NCBI RefSeq assembly: GCF_009363695.1
Contig: NZ_CP045403.1
Span: 1,778,001-1,842,000, forward strand
Reading direction: 5' to 3'
Length of the DNA: 64,000 nt
From: Bacillus sp. THAF10
GTDB taxonomy: Bacteria > Bacillota > Bacilli > Bacillales > Bacillaceae_I
Shown: one piece after another, positions 59,931 to 64,000 of the stretch
Position numbering within the stretch: the stretch's first letter is position 1
Layout: each line of letters starts with the position of its first letter
Notes under the pieces: generated by a model
The model's database searches: none
The model's input: the letters and a program-made list of their open reading frames with translations, nothing else
Told to the model about the DNA's origin: nothing
Made by a program: the position numbers and the translations under genes

Positions 59931-61004
59931 ATGTTTCTATTTTTGGCTCTATTTACTATTTTACTTGGAAGAGCGCTCTTTTTTTATATTCCTTCCTTTT
60001 CCAATCATCAAACCAATGTAGCTCTCTTGAAGAAAGTTTCGATTATCATTCCTGCTAGAAATGAAGAGAGAAATCTTCCAAAATTGCTTTCCTCGTTACT
60101 TCCTTATAAAAAACTAGTCAAAGAGATTATTGTTGTGGATGATCAGTCAACGGATAACACACAAGAGGTAGTAAGAGCTTTTGATATGAACCTTGTCATT
60201 CTAGATGACTTACCGAAGAAGTGGGCCGGAAAGTCATATGGGTGCTGGAGTGGTGCGAATACTGCAAAGGGAGATATTTTTCTTTTTATAGATGCTGATA
60301 CGGTTGTGGAAGAAGAGGGGCTTGAAAGGTTAGTGGCAGCGTATCAGGGTAGTGGGACAGTTGTTTCTGTTCATCCTTACCATTCTATAAAGAAATGGTA
60401 TGAATCATTCTCAGCTTTTTTCCATCTGGTAGTGATGGGCTCGTTAGGAGTTTTTCATTTGTTTCAAGGTTGGAAAAAGGTGAACGGAGCTTTCGGTCCA
60501 TGTCTCCTAATTGGAAAGAATGATTATTTTACCTATGGAGGGCACAAGGCTGTCTGGAATGAACTGATGGATAATATGGCTTTTGGAATGCATATTCATC
60601 AAAAAAAGGGCAAGGTAATTTGTTTTAGTGGCAAGGGTGCCATTTCGATGAGAATGTACCCTGATGGATTTGTGTCTCTTTGCAAAGGGTGGAGTAAGAG
60701 CTTTGCTTCAGGTGCTGCGAAAGTTTCCATTACAAATTTAATAGCCACTATTTTGTGGCTTAGTTTGCTTGTAACTTTTGTTACTAACTTTCATTTGGAG
60801 TATGCGTTTGAGTGGGTGGCTGTCTATCTTTTGATTGTTTTGCATTTACGCAGAACGCTTGCTGTTATTGGAGGGTTTGGAATTTTTACCTCACTCTTAT
60901 TTCCTGTCCATCTATTATTCTTCATTGTTTTGTTTATCTATTCTTTTTTTCAAACGTTTATGAAGAAAAATGTTACATGGAAGGGAAGAAAAATCGATAT
61001 CTAG
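59931..61004 (+). CDS. crtQ: CrtQ-like glycosyltransferase of carotenoid synthesis
   Basis: A membrane glycosyltransferase family 2 protein of 357 residues. The N-terminal membrane segment (1-20) is followed by the catalytic domain with IIIPARNEERNLPKLL, VVDDQSTDNT and the DxD-like FIDADT near residue 120. Two or three membrane segments form the C-terminal end. The blocks GKSYGCWSG, VSVHPYHSIKKWYESFSAFF, FGP, YGGHKAV and MYPDGFVSLCKGWSKSF resemble S. aureus CrtQ. ATG 59931 follows GGAGG. The divergent 120-bp region must hold both promoters. Confidence 0.88.
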   Translation: MFLFLALFTILLGRALFFYIPSFSNHQTNVALLKKVSIIIPARNEERNLPKLLSSLLPYKKLVKEIIVVDDQSTDNTQEVVRAFDMNLVILDDLPKKWAGKSYGCWSGANTAKGDIFLFIDADTVVEEEGLERLVAAYQGSGTVVSVHPYHSIKKWYESFSAFFHLVVMGSLGVFHLFQGWKKVNGAFGPCLLIGKNDYFTYGGHKAVWNELMDNMAFGMHIHQKKGKVICFSGKGAISMRMYPDGFVSLCKGWSKSFASGAAKVSITNLIATILWLSLLVTFVTNFHLEYAFEWVAVYLLIVLHLRRTLAVIGGFGIFTSLLFPVHLLFFIVLFIYSFFQTFMKKNVTWKGRKIDI

Positions 61005-61025
61005 AATATAGATGCAAGAAAAAAC

Positions 61026-61045
61026 AGAAGGGAATGCTCCCTTCT
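61026..61045 (+). terminator. Terminator palindrome, left target-site copy
   Basis: AGAAGGGA and TCCCTTCT flank the loop ATGC. This 20-bp palindrome occurs again, identical, at 62609-62628, on the other side of the insertion sequence. Confidence 0.85.
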
Positions 61046-61047
61046 CA

Positions 61048-61078
61048 GGCTGTCGAGAAAGTCTCGACAGCCATTTTT
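61048..61078 (+). terminator. Left-end hairpin of the insertion sequence
   Basis: GGCTGTCGAGA pairs with TCTCGACAGCC, followed by ATTTTTAT. It can stop transcription entering the element from crtQ. Confidence 0.82.
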
Positions 61079-61113
61079 ATATTCAATAACTTCAACAAAT
61101 TACCGCGTTAATA

Positions 61114-61122
61114 TGTTATAAT
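61114..61122 (+). promoter_or_regulatory. Extended -10 promoter of the transposase
   Basis: TGTTATAAT gives a TGn extension and a perfect -10. No good -35 lies 17 nt upstream. Confidence 0.5.
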
Positions 61123-61151
61123 ATAGTTAATACATATAGGCGGTGATTCTA

Positions 61152-61724
61152 TTGTTTAATACAAGAAATACAACGCAAAATGAAGTTGAGTTTGTCTCAA
61201 TTGAAGACCTCGTTCCCCAAGATCATCTACTCAGGAAAATTGATAAGTACATTGATTTTTCCTTCATCCTAGAACGCGTTCGCCCCTACTACTCTGAAGA
61301 TAATGGACGTCCCTCTTTAGACCCTCTCGTACTTTTCAAAATGATGTTTATTGGCTACTTTTATGGAATTCGCTCCGAAAGACAACTTGAAAAAGAAATT
61401 CAAATGAACATCGCGTACCGTTGGTTTTTAGGATTACGTTTAACCGACCCTGTTCCTCACCACTCCACAATTAGTTGGAATCGACGCAAACGTTTTAACA
61501 AGACGAATATTTTCCAAGAGATATTCGATGAAATCGTCCTTCAAGCCATGAACCACAAAATGGTTGGTGGACGCGTATTGTTTACGGATTCTACCCATTT
61601 AAAAGCAAACGCCAATAAGCATAAGTTCACAAGAAAAACCGTTGAAGTAGAGACACGAGAATACATAGAAGAATTAAATCAAGCTATCAGCGAGGATCGA
61701 GAAAAGAACGGAAAAAAGCTCTAA
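61152..61724 (+). CDS. IS1182-family transposase, upstream frame
   Basis: The N-terminal part of a DDE transposase. It begins MFNTRNTTQ with the TTG at 61152 behind AGGCGGTG. The DDE-type core starts with [16 protein letters not shown] near residue 155. The frame ends at TAA 61722, shortly after the slippery A AAA AAG at 61712. The downstream frame continues the same protein at -1. A single missing A would explain a pseudogene; a programmed -1 shift would restore a protein of about 450 residues. Confidence 0.88.
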   Translation: MFNTRNTTQNEVEFVSIEDLVPQDHLLRKIDKYIDFSFILERVRPYYSEDNGRPSLDPLVLFKMMFIGYFYGIRSERQLEKEIQMNIAYRWFLGLRLTDPVPHHSTISWNRRKRFNKTNIFQEIFDEIVLQAMNHKMVGGRVLFTDSTHLKANANKHKFTRKTVEVETREYIEELNQAISEDREKNGKKL

Positions 61725-62503
61725 AAGAACGGGAGGAGGTGAAAGAGACCAAAGAAATCCGCAAAAGTTTAACGGATCCGGATTGTGGCTTTATGTCACG
61801 AGATCAAAAGCAAGAAATGTTCTGTTACCTTGACCATCGTACGACGGATATGAAATTTAACATCATTACTGATGCCTTTGTGACTCCTGGAAACGTTCAT
61901 GACTCTGTTCCTTATCTCTCACGTATAGACCGCCAAATGGAACGCTTTGAATTTAAAGTGGAAGCTGTGGCACTTGACTCTGGTTATCTTACCAATCCCA
62001 TTTGTAAGGGATTATCGGATAGGAACATCTTTGGAGTAATCGCACATAGAAGGTTTCACCCTATCAAAGGTCTCTTTCCAAAATGGAAATTCACCTATCA
62101 ACCAGAGAACAATCAATACATTTGCCCAAACGGAGATGTCTTAACCTATCGAACCACCACGCGCGAAGGCTATCGAGAGTATAAATCGGATCCTTCGAAA
62201 TGTAAGGTTTGTCCTTTACTTGATCAGTGTACACAATCCAAAAATCATCAAAAAGTGGTCACCCGTCACGTATGGGAAGATCATAAAGAACAGGTTCGAT
62301 TAAACAGGCTTTCTAAGTCTGGAAAAATGCTTTATAAATACAGGAAAGAAAAAGTGGAGCGAAGCTTTGCAGATTCAAAAGAACTGCATGGGCTTCGCTA
62401 CTGTAGGTTGAGGGGAGAAGGCAATGTGAGTGAACAAGTGTTACTCACAGCAGCCTGCCAAAACATGAAGAAGATTGCCACACACCTAGCCCGGCTAGGC
62501 TAG
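61718..62503 (+). CDS. IS1182-family transposase, downstream frame
   Basis: The continuation in the -1 frame. It reads [12 protein letters not shown] at the junction, then [46 protein letters not shown], a Cys-rich segment ([10 protein letters not shown]) and [20 protein letters not shown] with the late Glu of the DDE triad. A GTG at 61739 after GGAGG could start a truncated protein independently. The stop codon lies inside a terminator hairpin. Confidence 0.85.
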   Translation, partial: ALKEREEVKETKEIRKSLTDPDCGFMSRDQKQEMFCYLDHRTTDMKFNIITDAFVTPGNVHDSVPYLSRIDRQMERFEFKVEAVALDSGYLTNPICKGLSDRNIFGVIAHRRFHPIKGLFPKWKFTYQPENNQYICPNGDVLTYRTTTREGYREYKSDPSKCKVCPLLDQCTQSKNHQKVVTRHVWEDHKEQVRLNRLSKSGKMLYKYRKEKVERSFADSKELHGLRYCRLRGEGNVSEQVLLTAACQNMKKIATHLARLG

Positions 62504-62520
62504 GTGTGTGGGAACCTTTT
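62479..62520 (+). terminator. Terminator of the transposase gene
   Basis: CACACACCTAGCC pairs with GGCTAGGTGTGTG; GGAACCTTTTT follows. The stop codon TAG at 62501 is in the right arm. Confidence 0.88.
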
Positions 62521-62570
62521 TCTCTCAAGTGTGATGCAAGATAATATCACATGGTCCACCAAAATAAAAA

Positions 62571-62607
62571 AGCTTGTAGAGAAAAACATAGGGTTTCTCT
62601 ACAAGCT
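62571..62607. repeat. Right-end hairpin of the insertion sequence
   Basis: AGCTTGTAGAGAAA and TTTCTCTACAAGCT form a 14-bp perfect stem with a 9-nt loop. It includes the terminal inverted repeat. Confidence 0.85.
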
Positions 62608-62608
62608 G

Positions 62609-62628
62609 AGAAGGGAATGCTCCCTTCT
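62609..62628 (-). terminator. Terminator palindrome, right target-site copy
   Basis: Identical to 61026-61045. It lies just downstream of the converging TRIC gene, so the original single copy probably terminated both that gene and crtQ. Confidence 0.8.
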
Positions 62629-62661
62629 GTTATCTCGCCTACTATTACAAGGGAATTTGAA

Positions 62662-63270
62662 TTATCCCGTCTCTTTTAGAGGTCTGTTAGGTAAGCGCCA
62701 TTTATAGGTATAAGAAAGAACTCGAAGTGTTACGATGCAAATGAATAATAAAAACAACGTGATCGTATTACTAGCTAGTCCAAAGCCGATAGCAAGGCCT
62801 GCTAGGATTGCCCAGGCGGCATATATTTCAGATTTCAAAACAAGCGGTTTTCTTCCCGCGAGGAGGTCGCGAATAATTCCTCCACCGCTTCCTGTTAAAA
62901 CGGCGGCAACAATTATTGCGCTTACAGGGTGATTCATTCCTGTGGCATAAAGTGCTCCTTGAATTGCAAAGGCAGCTAGGCCAATGGCATCGAAAAAATT
63001 TCCCCATTTTCGCCAGTGTTTTAACAGATTGTTAGGGAAAATAAATACCACTGTCATAGCGAAAAGAGCGACCTGAAACAATACCCCTTGCTCCCAAAGT
63101 GCGGAGACGGGTACTCCTATAAGCAGATTTCGTACGGCTCCACCTCCAAAGGCGGTTACAATGCCTAGAATATAGACACCAAGAATGTCATATTCCTCTT
63201 CCATCGCCACAATGGCACCACTAACGGCAAACGCAATCGTGCCAATTATATTAAACACTTCCCAAGTCAT
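62662..63270 (-). CDS. TRIC-family (UPF0126) membrane protein
   Basis: A 202-residue integral membrane protein with two repeats of about 90 residues, each with three membrane segments. The first repeat has AFAVSGAIVAMEEEYDILGVYILGIVTAFGGGAVRNLL; the second has AAVLTGSGGGIIRDLLAGRKPLVL. The G-rich turn followed by R(N/D) is the signature of bacterial trimeric intracellular cation channels. B. subtilis YvgT is a relative from memory. The ATG at 63270 is on the - strand. It is convergent with crtQ and divergent from hflX. Confidence 0.92.
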   Translation of the reverse strand: MTWEVFNIIGTIAFAVSGAIVAMEEEYDILGVYILGIVTAFGGGAVRNLLIGVPVSALWEQGVLFQVALFAMTVVFIFPNNLLKHWRKWGNFFDAIGLAAFAIQGALYATGMNHPVSAIIVAAVLTGSGGGIIRDLLAGRKPLVLKSEIYAAWAILAGLAIGFGLASNTITLFLLFICIVTLRVLSYTYKWRLPNRPLKETG

Positions 63271-63428
63271 ATTATCACTCCATACTATTAAACAATAAAG
63301 CCTTCCTGATTTTATAAAGATGTAGACAGGTTTGCAAGAGTTTTCTATGAAATATTAGAGAAAAAGTTAATATTTTGATATGATAAGATGAACTAATTAT
63401 GCTTAATACTATTAAAGGGGTATGTAAT

Positions 63429-64000
63429 TTGAACGAGATACATAAAAAACAGAAAGAACGCGTCATTCTTGTAGGCTGTCAGCTATCAAAAGAGGAAGAC
63501 AATGCATTTCAATATTCCTTAGAAGAGCTCTCTTCTTTAACAAAAACAGCTGATGGAGAAGTGGTACTCACCATTACCCAAAAACGAGAAAGATTGCATC
63601 CGGCTACCTATATTGGAAAGGGTAAGTTAGAGGAGCTTGTTACATTAGAGGAAGAGTTGGAACCAGATTTAATTATTTTCAATGGCGAATTAGCTCCAAG
63701 TCAAAACCGGAATCTTTCCAAAGTATTAAAAGCGAGAATCATTGATCGGACGCAGCTTATATTGGATATCTTTGCCCAGCGTGCCCGCTCAAAGGAAGGA
63801 AAGCTTCAGGTTGAATTGGCGCAGTTGCAATATATGCTCCCAAGATTAGGTGGCAAAGGTATTGAATTATCAAGACTTGGTGGAGGAATTGGAACGAGAG
63901 GACCTGGGGAAACAAAACTTGAGTCTGACCGTCGCCATATTAATAGAAGAATAGATGACATCAAAAAGCAATTGGAGACCATCGTTAGTCACCGTGAACG
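63429..64000 (+). CDS. hflX: GTPase HflX (partial, 5' end)
   Basis: HflX is a ribosome-associated GTPase that splits stalled ribosomes. The first 190 codons are present before the window ends. The sequence [57 protein letters not shown] and [15 protein letters not shown] is diagnostic of the N-terminal HflX domain; the G domain lies beyond the window. The start is TTG 63429 after AAAGGGG, chosen because ATG 63422 runs into a stop. In B. subtilis the gene follows spoVK directly. Confidence 0.96.
   Translation, partial: MNEIHKKQKERVILVGCQLSKEEDNAFQYSLEELSSLTKTADGEVVLTITQKRERLHPATYIGKGKLEELVTLEEELEPDLIIFNGELAPSQNRNLSKVLKARIIDRTQLILDIFAQRARSKEGKLQVELAQLQYMLPRLGGKGIELSRLGGGIGTRGPGETKLESDRRHINRRIDDIKKQLETIVSHRE

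Larger units (their letters stand above)
61046..62608 (+). mobile_element. Insertion sequence, IS1182 type
   Basis: A 1,563-bp element. Its ends CAGGCTGTCGAGAAAG (left) and CAGCTTGTAGAGAAAC (right, reverse complement) match at 12 of 16 bases. It is bordered by a 20-bp direct repeat (61026-61045 and 62609-62628), which is the target duplication. Both ends also fold into hairpins. The transposase protein assigns it to the IS1182 group. Its transposase is split by a frame change at 61712-61718. Confidence 0.88.

Noticed and set aside
60812..61111. Open frame overlapping the end of crtQ and the insertion sequence left end
   Set aside because: It is an out-of-frame shadow with no binding site and crosses the target repeat.
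62504..62707. 67-codon open frame after the transposase
   Set aside because: It spans the element's right end, the target repeat and the end of the converging TRIC gene, so it cannot be a conserved gene.

Overview
This window is a low-GC Gram-positive chromosome from the family Bacillaceae. The gene order from polC to hflX matches the Bacillus subtilis chromosome almost gene for gene. Endospore genes (dpaA, dpaB, spoIIIE, spoVS, cotE, spoVK) show that the organism forms spores. I cannot name the species from the sequence alone.

Layout: (1) 1-4574 is the 3' half of polC, the replicative DNA polymerase, split by a 2,668-nt group II intron (501-3168) that carries its own reverse transcriptase/maturase. 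(2) 4864-12325 is the nusA-infB translation and transcription cluster: rimP, nusA, rnpM, the L7Ae-type gene, infB, ylxP, rbfA, truB, ribF and rpsO. (3) 12516-17504 holds pnp, ylxY, mlpA and ymxH. (4) 17664-22614 holds the dipicolinate and diaminopimelate genes dpaA, dpaB, asd, dapG and dapA. (5) 22845-28076 holds rnjB, tepA, ylzJ and spoIIIE. (6) 28419-37021 holds ymfC, the M16 pair ymfF/ymfH, ymfI, ymfJ, ymfK, rodZ, pgsA and cinA. (7) 37430-41676 holds recA, rny, ymdB and spoVS. (8) 41966-48233 holds a dipeptidase, the 2-oxoacid:ferredoxin oxidoreductase pair korA/korB, and the threonine-degrading pair tdh/kbl. (9) 48404-58262 holds miaB, ricA, cotE, mutS, mutL, miaA, hfq and spoVK. (10) 58305-63270 is an accessory block absent between spoVK and hflX in B. 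subtilis: a divergent carotenoid pair (crtP-like, crtQ-like), an IS1182-type insertion sequence and a TRIC-family membrane protein. (11) The start of hflX runs off the window end.

Almost every gene lies on the + strand; only the crtP-like and TRIC genes are on the - strand. Most transcription units end in clear intrinsic terminators. A LexA box precedes recA. Candidate sporulation promoters precede dpaA, spoVS, cotE and spoVK.

The most unusual features are the intron placed inside the PolC catalytic motif PDIDLNF, two families of dispersed intergenic repeats (A: four copies; B: two copies), and an insertion sequence that landed in a terminator, duplicated it as a 20-bp target repeat, and reads its transposase across an A AAA AAG slippery site. 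I found no tRNA, rRNA or CRISPR array.
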